A stretch of 64,000 nucleotides of DNA from Diphasiastrum complanatum (taxonomy: Eukaryota; Streptophyta; Lycopodiopsida; Lycopodiales; Lycopodiaceae), in assembly GCA_029204225.1 (NCBI GenBank), contig CM055102.1, forward strand, positions 1,113,863 through 1,177,862, read 5' to 3'. This document shows, one piece after another, positions 35,209 to 46,310 of the stretch. Below the pieces are notes generated by a model. It saw nothing but the letters and a program-made list of their open reading frames with translations. It made no database searches and was not told where the DNA came from. Each line of letters starts with the position of its first letter. The stretch's first letter is position 1. Both the position numbers and the translations under genes were made by a program.

Positions 35209-38200
35209 CTAGCTTGGTTCAATCATTGCTTTACTAATCACTCCAAGTGATGATCTGAACTTCATAAAAGGTGTCTTTTGAAGTGGTTTAGTAAGTAGAT
35301 CAGCTACACATTCATTGCTTGGAACATGCTCCAAAGCAATCTCCTTGGCTTGCACCATTTCTCTCACAAAGTGATGGCATATCTCAATGTGCTTAGATCT
35401 TGCATGGAAGATTGGGTTAGATGCAAGGTGTTGGGCTGATATATTGTCATTGTAGATGATTGGTGCCTCCTCTGAATCCATGATCTTTAGTTCCACCAAT
35501 AATCTCTTGATCCAAAGTACCTCCTTTGTAGTGGTTGTCAAAGCTTTGTACTCGGCCTCGGTTGAAGATAGAGATATAGTTTCTTGCTTTTTTGAAAGCC
35601 ATGAAACCACACCTTCTCCTATGAAAGTTAAATAGGCACTTGTTGATTTCCTATCCCTCTTGTCCCCTGCAAAATCTGAATCACTAAATGCATGAAGATT
35701 AATCACATCTCCTCTATATAGAATCCCAAAATCCAATGTACCCGAGATGTATCTTAGAATCCTCTTAGCCTTTTTCCAATGGATATTCAATGGCTTTTGC
35801 ATGGATTGGCTCAACCTACATACACTAAAGCTAAGATCTGGTCTATTTATAGTGATCCACATTAAGGAACCTATAAGTTGCCTAAACAAAGTGATGTCCA
35901 TGAAGGATCTTTCATCATCTTCATTTGGCACTTTTACATCTTGCTCCATTGGTGTGTCAACACTTTTGCATACTTCCATCTTAAACTTCTTCAAAAGTCT
36001 TTGAGCATAGTTTACTTGACTTATAAAGATAAAATCAGACCCTCTAAGTACTTCTATGCCTAAGATGAAGTGAAGACACCCTAGATCTACCATCTTGAAC
36101 TCTAAGGATAGATCTATCTTGATTTTTTCAATACCATCAACACTATTTCCACTAATGATGATGTCATCTACATAAATGAGTAAAAGTACAATACCAACAT
36201 CATCAAACTTAATGTAAAGAGTGGGATCATATTCACTTTGAACAAAAGAAAGTGAAATAAGATAGCAATGTAGTCTTGAATTCCAAGATCTCGAGGCTTG
36301 CTTCAAGCCATAGATGCTTCTTTGGAGATGGCATACTTTGTTCTCCATTCCATGCTTGATGAACCCTTGTGGCTGCTCCATATAGATATCCTCTTCCAAA
36401 AAACCATTCAAGAAAGCATTAGAGACATCCATTTGACATAGAATCCATCCAAAATGTGATGCAAGTGCAATGATTACTCTTATTGTGACCATCTTGGCCA
36501 CGGGTGCAAAAGTTTCCTCATAGTCTATCCCTCTCTCTTGAGCATAACCTTTTGCAACTAATCTTGCTTTATGTTTGTTAACACTCCCATTTGCATTCAA
36601 CTTAAGCTTGAAGACCCACTTGCATCCTATTACATTCCTTTGAGGTCTCTCAACAAGCAACCAAGTTTCATTCTCAATCAAGGCATCATACTCATCCAAC
36701 ATAGCTTTATACCATTCTTTAAAGTTCAATGCATCTTCAACATTAGACGGTTCTTCAAAACTAGATAAAGCATAAGAAGTGGATGAGATACCCTCAACTT
36801 GCTGTCCTTTGCCTTGATATGTGAGCCTTGATGGCTCCACTTTTGCCCTTGAAGATCTCCTTGGTGTGATAGGTGGGTTTGGTGCTTGCTCCTCCATGAG
36901 CTCCTCCTCAAAACCAAGATCTTGCTCCTCGGCCATCTTCTTCTTGATTGTTGGAGCACTTGAGCCTTCTTCAAGCATATTCATATGATGTTCATCAAAT
37001 ATGACATCCCTTGAAACAACAAATTTGTTCAAGGATGGGAGATAGACTTTGTAGCCCTTGCTTGAGCTTGCATATCCAAGCATGATCCCTCTTGTGGAAG
37101 ATGGATCCTCCTTGGTTCTTGTTTCCAATGGCACATGCACATAACATATACACCCAAAAACTTTCAAGTGATTAAGGTTGGGTTTCTTTCCATACAACAT
37201 CTCATAAGGAGTTTTGCCTTCAATTGCTTTGCAAGACACCCTATTCATCAAGTAGTTTGCACATACAAGAGACTCACCCCAAAAGGATTTGGGCAAACAA
37301 GCATCTAATCTTAAAGCCTTAGAACATTCAAATAATTTTCTATTCCTTCTTTCAGCAACTCCATTTTGTTGAGGAGTGTAAGGACAAGAAGTCTCTTTCT
37401 TGATCCCTTCCTCCTCACAAAAGGCCTTGAACTCATTGGAGATGAATTCTCCACCATTGTCACTTCTAAGGATCTTGATGCTATGATTATGATGCTTTTC
37501 CACAAACAACTTGAACTTTACAAAAGTATCAAATACTTGAGACTTGAAGGAAAGTAAGAACACCCAACAATATCTTGAGTAGTCATCAATGAAGGTTAAA
37601 AACATGGATGAACCTCCATTAGATTTGGTGCTAGCAATGTGCACATCCGAGTGTATGAGTTCAAGAGGATGAGATGACTTTGTGATGGAGTTAGGAAACA
37701 CCTTCTTATGTGCCTTGGATAAGGCACAAGCTTCACAAACCTTGTCTTCCTTCCCAATAGACCTTGGTAGGCCTAAAACATACTCCTCCTTGATCATAGC
37801 CTCCATGGAACCCGAGTTGACATGTCCAAGTCTTTTGTGCCATAAAGTAAAGGTAGATATTTTGCTCTTCTCGGCCAACATGACAACATTAGTATCCACA
37901 AATGCATCCAGCTTATAAAGTTTGCCAAGTCTAGTGCCCTTAGCCACTATCTTACCCTTCTTCTTGATGAAACATTCATTTGAAGCAAAGTCAACATTGA
38001 AACCATTGTCTACCATTTGGCCAACACTTAGTAGATTCTTTGTTATTGTAGGAATGTACAAAACACCTTCTATGTTGATCTTTTTGGAAGATCCTAAGCA
38101 AAGGGAAATGCTACCAACTCCTTCAATCTTACAAGCTTCATCATTTGCTGTATAGATAGACTTTATAGGTCCATCATAAGATAAGAGAGAAGAGAAAAAC

Positions 38201-39177
38201 TCCCTTTTACTAGTCATGTGTGAACTAGCACCCGAGTCAATCGACCAAGGATCTTCTCCTTTGAAGCTTGTTGAAGAAAATATGGACATCATGAGAGAGT
38301 CCTCATGTGAACTCTCCTCCTCCTCCTCTTTGCTCATGTTGGCTTGGCTTTGATCTTGCTTCCTCTTGAAGCATTCCGAGGCATAATGCCCCATCTTGCT
38401 ACAATAGTAGCACTTCACCTTTGATTTGTCCTTCTTGACTTTGGTGGTTGATGGAGATGCCTTTGGGGGTCCTTCTTGATCCTCAAGCTTTGTAGACTTC
38501 TTGAATGTTGATCCTTTGCCTTTGGACTTGCCTTTGCCTTTGGTGAAGAGAGCTTGGTCATCTCCACCTTGGATGGAAAGCCTATCCATCCTCTCTTGCA
38601 TTTGGCTCCTTCTTGATTCCTCGGCCATGAGTGTGCCTTGGAGTTCTTCAAGTATGGGTAGCTTACCCATAATTGCATATCCCTGAACCAAATTGTCAAA
38701 TTCAAAGCTTAGTCCATTCAATAAGAGTTGAACAAGCTCTTCATCCTTGATAGGGTCACCTATAAAGGCTAGCTCTTTGTTCAATTCCTTTACTCTTAGG
38801 ACAAAAGTATGTGCACTCTCTCCTTTCTTTTGATAGCTTCTATAGATTTGATTCTTCAAAGCTAACATTCTAGTTTGGTTCTTGGATTCATAGACCTTTT
38901 GCAAAGTCTCCCAAGCATCTTGAGCTGAAGTGCAATCTCCTACCTCTCTTAAGAGTTCATTTGCAACATTCATTTTTATGCAATGTAGTGCAACATTGCA
39001 CCTCTTGATGTATTTGGCTTTTTCTTGAGGATGAATAGGTTCACCCTCCTTACCATTTACAATTTCCATCAGATCTTGCATGATCATGATAGATTCCATT
39101 CTAACTTTCCATATGGAATAGTTAGTTTTGTTGAGCCTTTCATTAGTATCCAAAAGATATGCATTTATAGATGCCAT
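35209..39177 (-). CDS. Element C gag-pol polyprotein, 1,322 residues, intact
   Basis: One open frame with all copia domains in order. Gag occupies about 1-290, with zinc knuckle CYYCSKMGHYASEC (C256, C259, H264, C269). The protease has IDSGASSHM with Asp314. The pre-integrase HHCC is H447, H452, C481, C484. The integrase triad is Asp511 (HSDVH), Asp573 (RSDNGGEF) and Glu609, giving D-62-D-36-E steps. RT spans about 840-1085, with Asp917 (QMDVSNAFLNG) and YVDD at 1002-1005. RNase H spans about 1160-1295, with DSDFAGD, STEAEYKAL, HARSKHIEI and LLTKPLQ. The protease would cut the polyprotein in virus-like particles, and integrase would insert the cDNA. The length is normal for copia. The stop codon is 14 bp from the LTR. 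No frame separates Gag from Pol, as is usual in the group. Confidence 0.96.
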   Translation of the reverse strand: MASINAYLLDTNERLNKTNYSIWKVRMESIMIMQDLMEIVNGKEGEPIHPQEKAKYIKRCNVALHCIKMNVANELLREVGDCTSAQDAWETLQKVYESKNQTRMLALKNQIYRSYQKKGESAHTFVLRVKELNKELAFIGDPIKDEELVQLLLNGLSFEFDNLVQGYAIMGKLPILEELQGTLMAEESRRSQMQERMDRLSIQGGDDQALFTKGKGKSKGKGSTFKKSTKLEDQEGPPKASPSTTKVKKDKSKVKCYYCSKMGHYASECFKRKQDQSQANMSKEEEEESSHEDSLMMSIFSSTSFKGEDPWSIDSGASSHMTSKREFFSSLLSYDGPIKSIYTANDEACKIEGVGSISLCLGSSKKINIEGVLYIPTITKNLLSVGQMVDNGFNVDFASNECFIKKKGKIVAKGTRLGKLYKLDAFVDTNVVMLAEKSKISTFTLWHKRLGHVNSGSMEAMIKEEYVLGLPRSIGKEDKVCEACALSKAHKKVFPNSITKSSHPLELIHSDVHIASTKSNGGSSMFLTFIDDYSRYCWVFLLSFKSQVFDTFVKFKLFVEKHHNHSIKILRSDNGGEFISNEFKAFCEEEGIKKETSCPYTPQQNGVAERRNRKLFECSKALRLDACLPKSFWGESLVCANYLMNRVSCKAIEGKTPYEMLYGKKPNLNHLKVFGCICYVHVPLETRTKEDPSSTRGIMLGYASSSKGYKVYLPSLNKFVVSRDVIFDEHHMNMLEEGSSAPTIKKKMAEEQDLGFEEELMEEQAPNPPITPRRSSRAKVEPSRLTYQGKGQQVEGISSTSYALSSFEEPSNVEDALNFKEWYKAMLDEYDALIENETWLLVERPQRNVIGCKWVFKLKLNANGSVNKHKARLVAKGYAQERGIDYEETFAPVAKMVTIRVIIALASHFGWILCQMDVSNAFLNGFLEEDIYMEQPQGFIKHGMENKVCHLQRSIYGLKQASRSWNSRLHCYLISLSFVQSEYDPTLYIKFDDVGIVLLLIYVDDIIISGNSVDGIEKIKIDLSLEFKMVDLGCLHFILGIEVLRGSDFIFISQVNYAQRLLKKFKMEVCKSVDTPMEQDVKVPNEDDERSFMDITLFRQLIGSLMWITINRPDLSFSVCRLSQSMQKPLNIHWKKAKRILRYISGTLDFGILYRGDVINLHAFSDSDFAGDKRDRKSTSAYLTFIGEGVVSWLSKKQETISLSSTEAEYKALTTTTKEVLWIKRLLVELKIMDSEEAPIIYNDNISAQHLASNPIFHARSKHIEICHHFVREMVQAKEIALEHVPSNECVADLLTKPLQKTPFMKFRSSLGVISKAMIEPS

Positions 39178-39988
39178 CTAGTCTCCTAATCAAGGACTTG
39201 ACACAAATGAAGGTTACTTCTATTGATTTGATTGAAGGTCTACCTTATCCCACTTCTTAGGGACCTGAAAAGATCAGTAATAGACTTCCTATAAAGATCT
39301 AAGAATGATCTCTAACAAAATCAAATCATAGAATACTAGAAACAATGCACTTGCTTGATTGAAGTAGACAATACTAGTAGAATTGCCCCTCTTTCTATAA
39401 AGAACATTAAAGCTTCCAAATGATCTGATCAAGAGTGAATTTCAGCAACCTAATATACTTCCAAAATCACTTGTAAAAGATCTAAATGGAACTTAATGAG
39501 GATGCAACACAATCTACTATCCAATCACAAGCAAAAAATGATCAAAATAGATGAAAAATTGATCTAATTTGGTGCATAAGTCAAGCAATGGTTGGACTGA
39601 ACCTAAATCACTTTAGGAGGTGCCTACTACACCTTAGAACAGCCTTGAAGAGTCCCCAAAACTCTGATCTTCCCTCTCCTTGAATGCTAGAAAGCCTTCT
39701 CTATGAAATCACCTCCAAAACTCGCTTAGAAATCAATGCTTGGAGCAAGCAAAACTTGCTATCTTGGTAATGTGAATTGAATTCAACTTTGCCTCTGGTT
39801 TTAGACACCTAAACACCTGCAAATGAAGTCACACAACACCAATCTCCAATGTATTTGACTCACTTTGAGTTCTAGAATCAATACTAGATGCTAAGATCCA
39901 ATCTACACAAGATTTAGATCAAAAATTGTGATCAAATTGAATGAAAACCAAGGATTTAGCTCATTTCAGCCTTTAGGCTCTGATACCA
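39178..39988 (-). other. Element C leader and primer-binding site
   Basis: An untranslated leader of about 800 bp lies between the 5' LTR and the gag ATG. On the minus strand the first 12 bases after the LTR (39988-39977) are TGGTATCAGAGC, complementary to initiator tRNA-Met. No long frame or clear internal repeat was seen in the leader. Confidence 0.9.
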
Positions 39989-40670
39989 TGTAAAAATTAC
40001 AGCAAATAAGGATCCTAAAACACTTGAAATGATGAGGGAAACAATAGATTATGATTTCATAAGATTAGCACAAGTTGAACCATCAAAATCCATCAAAAAT
40101 CTATGCTTGAACCTCACTAAACGGCCCAAATCCTTGAAGAAGGCTTCACACGTGTGAAAGTATGGCCTCCCACAGTCTGAGTACTGTACACCAGACCTAC
40201 ATTCAATCCTATAATCATTAGTAATCACAAGTACTCAAACAATTATGAACATAGAGAGCAATTGCACCATTATGAGAGAAAAAACATGAAATTGCTTGAT
40301 TGATTTTGGTGAGATATCATCACCTATATATACATGATCCATCACGGTTTTGGGCAGGTATGAGTAGCCCTAAACCTATCCCTAATGCTAATTTTGGTGG
40401 ATCTTTCATCCCTACCAAGTTAGGGTTGGAATCTTGGAGATCCCTCAACAATGCAAAAGTTACCAAAAATAGCTCCTATTTTTTCTCCCTTGTATCTAAG
40501 CATAATTTGGACTCATTCCAAAGGTTCTAACACTTAGGTCTACTTGAGAACATCCTTATGAATGGAATCCTATGCTATTTGGCACGTGTGACAAGCCACA
40601 TCATGACCATCTAACTATTTACAAGTCATATGACCAAAACTAGTCAAGCTAGAATTGTGAATTTTTAACA
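39989..40670 (-). repeat. Element C 5' LTR
   Basis: 682 bp, near-identical to the left LTR. One of the differences creates a second CACGTGTG (near 40,584), where the other LTR reads CACTTGTG. The palindrome TTCACACGTGTGAA is at 40145-40158. The TCTGT target duplication follows. Confidence 0.95.
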
Positions 40671-40675
40671 TCTGT

Positions 40676-40990
40676 CTATTTCCTTTTGAAGTCTCATTGT
40701 CGCATCTTTCGCCAATAAGATTTGAGTTGTGTGGAATGACCTGTGTATGGCTCAAAGAAAATAACTAAGCTGTTTTTCCTTAGAAATTGTATTTTCTGCA
40801 CCAGAATTTTGCAAGAAAATAAACAGATCTTTAATCTTTCACACGAATGTGTTTAGGTCTTTGTCGTCCCACTGTAGATAAGTTAATTGGTCTTCCAAGA
40901 ACATGATCTGATTACGAGATCGAGTCTCATTCTTGGTTTGCAATTCTTTCCATAAATCCTTTTAAAGACCCATCTTAGAATAAAATATTC
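40676..40990 (-). pseudogene. Copia B gag fragment beyond the element C insertion
   Basis: The minus strand reads a copia Gag segment with FLEDQLTYLQWDDKDLNTF, LFIFLQNSGAENTISKEKQ and LLAKDATMRLQKE, broken by two stops. Its last codons continue into 34507 (VKEELEAREYYD) once element C and one copy of the TCTGT duplication are discounted. The 5' part of Gag and the 5' LTR are missing: similarity stops near 40,990, where the copia D+ LTR sequence begins. Confidence 0.8.
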
Positions 40991-41488
40991 AAGGTAGGTA
41001 GAAGTAGAAACTTGAGCTACCATAGGAATTGCCATTTGTACTTTACATGCCACATTTAATGCATGAAAAGACTATGTGGCACAATTGGACATAGTGAGGT
41101 GGCTTGGATAAGTCTAGATAGCTTGAGAGGTGGATCCACAATGCCAATTCAACTCAAAGTAGGAGAAGAGTCCATGGATGTATATATATGTGATGTACTC
41201 TCATTGAGAAGATGATGAAATTTGTGTGTAATGCAAATTTGGAGACAAGCTCTTTGTGCCCTCTCTCCGCAAGTTTTGTACATGTTATGTTCTCTCTCTA
41301 GCCGAGTAGAGGCATTTATGATGCTTTGTCTTATGTTTTGTTGACAGATCTTGCTTGTAACACAATAATATTGCTTGTCTGATCAGCTTTCCTATTGACA
41401 ACCAATGCTAGTCTGATCTTTATGGTGTTATTGTGCTTAGGAGATCAAAAATACATGTGTAGGGCGTCCCACACATGTCAATTCAGCA
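40991..41488 (+). repeat. Copia D+ 5' LTR, left boundary uncertain
   Basis: The right end is secure: ATTCAGCA directly followed by a primer-binding site. A TATATATAT box near 41,182 fits a plus-oriented promoter. The final 70 bp (CACACATGTC near 41,470, then CAATTCAGCA) parallel the LTR end at 56,181. I cannot define the left end; it may be truncated at the junction with copia B near 40,990. Confidence 0.6.
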
Positions 41489-42247
41489 TGGTATAAGAGC
41501 CTACCTAAGTTTTACAAGCAAATCTAATCAAAAAGTTTGCAGATTTGATCAGATTTCAAGCTAGGAATTGTCTAGATTCTACCTTCTAACTAGTTTGTAG
41601 TTTTCTTGTGATTTTGAGCTACAAACCACATTGAATGGGTCAGATCAGGTATTGTACGGAATTTCAGGTGCTGGCACGTGTGAAATCTGCCCATTTTCAG
41701 ATTGGTGGTTCTCTCTCACCTCAGATCCAAATTTCAAGCAAATTAGCCCATTAGAAAGCTAGAAATATGTAGAATCTGATGCAATTTGAATCATGACAGT
41801 TGGATAAGCCAATCAAAAGTTATAAGCTTTTGAAGAGTCGTAGGTAGGGCGCCTAGACCTGTGGCCAATAATGTGTACATGTCATTTATTGCTTGAATGA
41901 TCACAAAAATCATCCAGAAGCTGTACAATCTCATCTATATGTGATTTAGACAAATTTATAGGTTCTAGGCAAATTGTTTCAAACAAATAGATTCTATTTG
42001 AGTCAATTTGACAATTTTTGGAATATTTCACATGTGTGAAATTCAGAGAACCATAACTTTTGCCATACTTCATCTCTTTTGATGATTCAAATCTTGTTTT
42101 AGAGAGATTGTCAAGCTAGTGAGATCTATCTCACAGTTTTTTGCTAAGTCTTACATAGGATTTGGTTTTGTACCCTTGATTGGTTCCTATAGTGAGAAGA
42201 TAAGAAGCAATTCTTTCATCCATATTTTTTTATTTCCATCATTCTTT
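41489..42247 (+). other. Copia D+ primer-binding site and leader
   Basis: TGGTATAAGAGC at 41489-41500 is the iMet primer site with one change (A for C). A leader of about 750 bp follows. It contains GGCACGTGTGAAAT near 41,675 and TTTCACATGTGTGAAAT at 42026-42042, the same palindrome family seen in other copia LTRs here. No coding frame is supported. Confidence 0.7.
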
Positions 42248-44990
42248 ATGACTTCAATGGGTGTCTTTCTATTAGAAGCAAGTGAAAGATTGTCAATCTC
42301 CAATTACTCAATTTGGAAGGTTAGAATGGAATCTGCCTTAATACTACAAGATGTGATGGATATTGTACTTGGCATTGAAGAAGAACCACAAATTCCTCAA
42401 GAAATTCCAAAGTACAAAAAGAGAGCCAAGATGGCTCTACATTGTATTAAGATGAATGTCTCAAATGACATCTTAAGAGAAATTGTTGCTTGTACTAATG
42501 CCAAAGATGCTTGGGATACCCTCAAGTCTATCTATGAGGCAAAAGATACTTCTAGACTTCTAACACTAAGAAACCAAATTTTTCAAAGTGTACAGAGAAG
42601 TGATGAATGTGCTTCAGCTTATGTAATGAGAGCTAAAGACCTCCATAGAGAATTGTCATGCATAGGAGACTCCATCAACCAAAATGAAGTTGTTCAAGTC
42701 ATACTTAATGGGTTAAAGGAGGAATGTGATAACCTTGTTCAGAGTTATGCCATTAAGGAGGATCTACCAAGTTTGGAAGCACTCCAAAGTGTGCTCATTT
42801 CTGAAGAATCAAGACAAGAGTATAAACTCTTGAAAATGGAAAGACTATCTCTCAACATTGATGGTAAAGCTCTCTTTACCAAAGACAAGCACAAGACAAG
42901 AAGTAAGAATCAACACTAATTCTCTTCAAGCAAGAACAATCTTCTTTCCAAGGAGAAAGGAGAAGAGGATGAGTCCTCTCAAGCTTCCACATCCAAGAAG
43001 AAGAAGAAAAACATCAAGTGTTTCTTTTGTGGCAAGAAGGGGCATTATGCCACCAATTGCTTCAAGAAGAGGACTCAATTCAAGCAAGCCAACATTCTAA
43101 GGAAGAGAAGGAAGATGCTCATGCAAGTGATGGAGAGGAATCTCTTATGGTCTCTAGTTTTCTTTCATCACCTTTCAAGAAGGATGGTTCGTGGTATATT
43201 GATAATGGAGCTTCCTCACATATGTGTAGCTCCTAGTATTCTTTTTCATACATGTCACCTTATGAAGGAGCCAAGAAGTCCATCTACACAGCAAATGATC
43301 ATGAGTGTGATATTGAAGGCATAGGGACCATTCCCTTAAAGCTTTCTTCATCAAAAGCTCTTTCTCTTACTAATGTACTTTTTGTTCCCAAGTTAACAAA
43401 AAATCTTATTAGTGCTGGGCAATTGTTTGATAGTGGACTAGATGTGAATTTCAATGTTGATACATGTACAATCAAGAAGCATGATGAGATCCTTGCATTT
43501 GGGTCTAGATATGGTGGAATCTAAAAGCTTGATCCCAAAGAGTATGCTAACTCTTGTGATAGTGCTTTTGCTACTCATATGTCTTTGGAGGAACTATGGC
43601 ATAGAAGGTTGGGACATCCTAACTATAATTCTATGGTGTCCATGGTCAAGAAAGCCAAAGCTATTGGCTTGCCTATTCTTATCTCCAAGAATTTCAAGCC
43701 ATGTGAGGCTTGTGCCATATTCAAGTCTCATAAGAAGCCTTTTTCAAAGTCATCTATCAAGACTACACATCCATTGGAGCTCATACACTCGGATGTGCAC
43801 TTCTCATCTTCAAAGAGCAAGGGTGGTGCTACTTCCTTTGTAACTTTCATTGATGATTTCACTAGATTTACTTGGGTATATCTTCTAGCTTCAAAATCTA
43901 TGGTGTTTGACTATTTCCTAAAGTTCAAAGCTCTAGTTGAAAAGCAATTTTCTTACAAAATCAAGATTCTTAGAAGTGATGGAGGTGGTGAGTACACTTC
44001 CAATAAATTTCATGATTATTGTGAGCTTGAAGGCATTAAAAGGGAGTTTTCTTGTGCATAAACACCATCTCAAAATGGGATGGCTGAAAGAAAGAATAGA
44101 ACATTGTGTGAATGTGCCAAAACCATCAGAATTGAGGCATCTTTGCCAAAAGACTTTTGGGGTGAGGCTGTGAATTGTTCAAACTATCTTTGCAATAGAC
44201 TCCCTCATGTTGCACTTGGAGGAAAGTCACCATATGAAGCATTCTATTTGAAGAAACCTAAGGTTGAACACCTTAGAGTATTTGAATGCATATGCTTTGT
44301 CCATATTCCCTTGGAAACGAGAAAGAAGGATGATCCTTGTGCAAGCAAAGGAGTAATGGTTGGATATTCATCCAACAAGAAAGCCTATCGAATCTACATT
44401 CTCTCTACCTCTAAAGTAATTGATAGTAGAGATGTAGTTTTTCATGAAGAAGAAAAGTCCAATCTTGGAGGGGCCGAGATCAAGCAACCTCAAAATCTAT
44501 CACCTATTGTTATTGAAGACAATCAACATATGGAGGAGTCAAGATTTGAAGATGGAAGTCCTCGGATTTTCACTCCTAGAGAAGATCCATGAGGGAGAAA
44601 TCCGAGCCCAAGAGGCTCACTTATGATGACAAAGGAAAACAAGTGGATCTTGAATCCACTTATGCTTATTTTGTTTCTCATGAGGAGCCCAAAGATGTTC
44701 AAGAAGCCCTCAATACCAAGGAGTGGTATGAGGCCATGAAGATTGAATATGATGCCTTGATCACCAACCACACATGGGAGCTAGTGGATCCACCACCTTA
44801 CATGCATATCATTGGATGCAAGTGGTGTTCAAGATCAAGTACAATCATGATGGCTCCATCAACAAGGCAAGATTATGTGCTAAAGGCTTTGCACAAATAT
44901 ATGGTCTTGACTATGAAAAAACCTTTGCTCCTCAAGCAGGCTTAATTTTATTCAATATTTCATGCAATTCCCATGATTTATTTACGAAAG
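42248..44990 (+). pseudogene. Copia D+ gag-pol, truncated in RT
   Basis: Gag starts at ATG 42248 (its fourth residue aligns with the copia F start) and runs to a stop near 42,917. A zinc knuckle CFFCGKKGHYATNC lies near 43,018 in another frame. The protease shows IDNGASSHM (N for S in D-S-G). Pre-integrase LWHRRLGHP and CEACAI, integrase HSDVHF, TFIDDF and RSDGGGEYTS are present, with an internal TAA just before the PSQNGMAER motif. The linker and early RT continue to YEKTFAPQA at about 44,940, where similarity ends. RT catalytic and RNase H domains and the 3' LTR are missing. Several frameshifts and stops make it non-functional. A close copy in inverted orientation lies at 53.6-54.9 kb. Confidence 0.88.
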
Positions 44991-45077
44991 CTTGACCATC
45001 TTTTTCAATGCTTTTATCATGATAATGTATGTGGTTTTGGAAATATATAATATATATATAGCTCTAATGCTGTTTTT

Positions 45078-45901
45078 TGTTTAATTCACATGTGTGGATT
45101 GTCCACAACATGTACTTGTGATCTCCTAAGGTGTGTAGATGCACCAAGATTAAGATTAGATTGAGATTCAAGATCAATCCTAGATCCTATGGCAAAAACA
45201 CACTACTACATGCATTCAATCACTTTCAACTCTCACTCACACGTATGGGAGGTATTCAAAAAATAATCTAAGTAAAAACAAGCTGCTCTCCTCAGGTAGA
45301 GAGAGAAAAAGCATCATGAGCTCTCGGGTAGAGAGAGAAAGCTAGAAATCCAGTAACACTCAAAATCCATATGATCACCAAATCAATTAGATCCAAATGA
45401 GGAGTACAATAATACTAGTAGATCCATGAGCTATCACTATGCTTAACTATGATTGTACCACACTTTGCCACCTCTTAATCCTATTGGACCATTGATCCAT
45501 GCACCTCTAAATTCTATTGGACCATTTTCAAGCAAACCTCAAATTCTATTGGACCACTCATGGTTCCACCTCTAAATCCTATTGGACCTCTTAAACTACA
45601 TCAAACAAAAGCATTACACTTGCCTACACTCTAATTGGCATGAGTTTGGCCTCCTACTCTTTTTTGGCTCAATAGTGGCATTACAAGTGGAAATGGATAA
45701 TTTGCCATCTATGCCAAATTTGACCCTATCAACATCCTACACCTAAATGCTTGACTATGAAATTCTATGAGACCCCTATATCAAACATTTTGATCTACTT
45801 TACGATTCTCCACACATGGGAACATCCTCCACACATGTGAGATTCACTTACAAACTTCTATCATAAAAAATACCAAGCTAGATTTTTGCCAATTTCTCAC
45901 A
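45078..45901 (-). repeat. Copia E 3' LTR
   Basis: The right edge is TTTCTCACA, followed by CTCCTCCTC (a purine tract on the minus strand), which fixes the 3' LTR in minus orientation. The left portion reads, on the minus strand, the same sequence as the plus-strand LTR end at 55945-56181, including the GTGGACAATCC stretch. The left boundary is near AATTCACATGTGTGG at about 45,080; the expected TCA end is altered there. CACACATGTGAGA lies near 45,829. Confidence 0.75.
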
Positions 45902-46310
45902 CTCCTCCTCAAAAAATAGCAGCACCCTCACCATATCTATGATAAGATCTCTTTGGTAGAGATCTCTTGCCAATGCCTTTGAAGAGTGCTCCACCAATAT
46001 GCCACTATGATCATGGGCTCCCTCCATGCTTGATGATGATCTTTGCTTTGAAACTTCCACTTGCATGATGGATGCACCATAAATAGAAAAATATGAGGCT
46101 TCCAAGCCTCATAAGGATCATAAAGATCAAGATCATAAGATGTGAATCAATGATGATTATCAAGATTATGATTTCTAGCTTGACTAGTCCACATACAATG
46201 AACTATATCCATGATGGATCTAATCTTGATATCACAGACTATCTTGATCTTTTATAGGCTAGTTACTCTCTCAAGGATGTAAGTGTCCACTTTGGATGCT
46301 TCGCTTAATC
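45902..46310 (-). pseudogene. Copia E 3' end of pol, scrambled
   Basis: A short frame (46105-45878) ends FEEECEK across the purine tract, the same ending as copia F (RFEEECEKL), so the pol C-terminus once lay here. No RNase H motif is recognisable, so a large part of RT and RNase H was deleted between 46,310 and here. The remaining DNA shows no domain. Confidence 0.55.

Larger units (their letters stand above)
34508..40675 (-). mobile_element. Ty1/copia element C, structurally complete
   Basis: This is the best-preserved element in the window. The target duplication TCTGT is at 34508-34512 and 40671-40675. The LTRs are 682 bp each (34513-35194 and 39989-40670) and differ at 7 sites by my count (about 1%). 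An iMet primer-binding site abuts the right LTR and a purine tract (GAGGAGGAG) abuts the left LTR. One uninterrupted gag-pol frame fills the interior. It is inserted in the gag region of copia B, in the same orientation. All parts needed for an autonomous element are visible; whether it is transcribed cannot be told from sequence. Confidence 0.96.
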
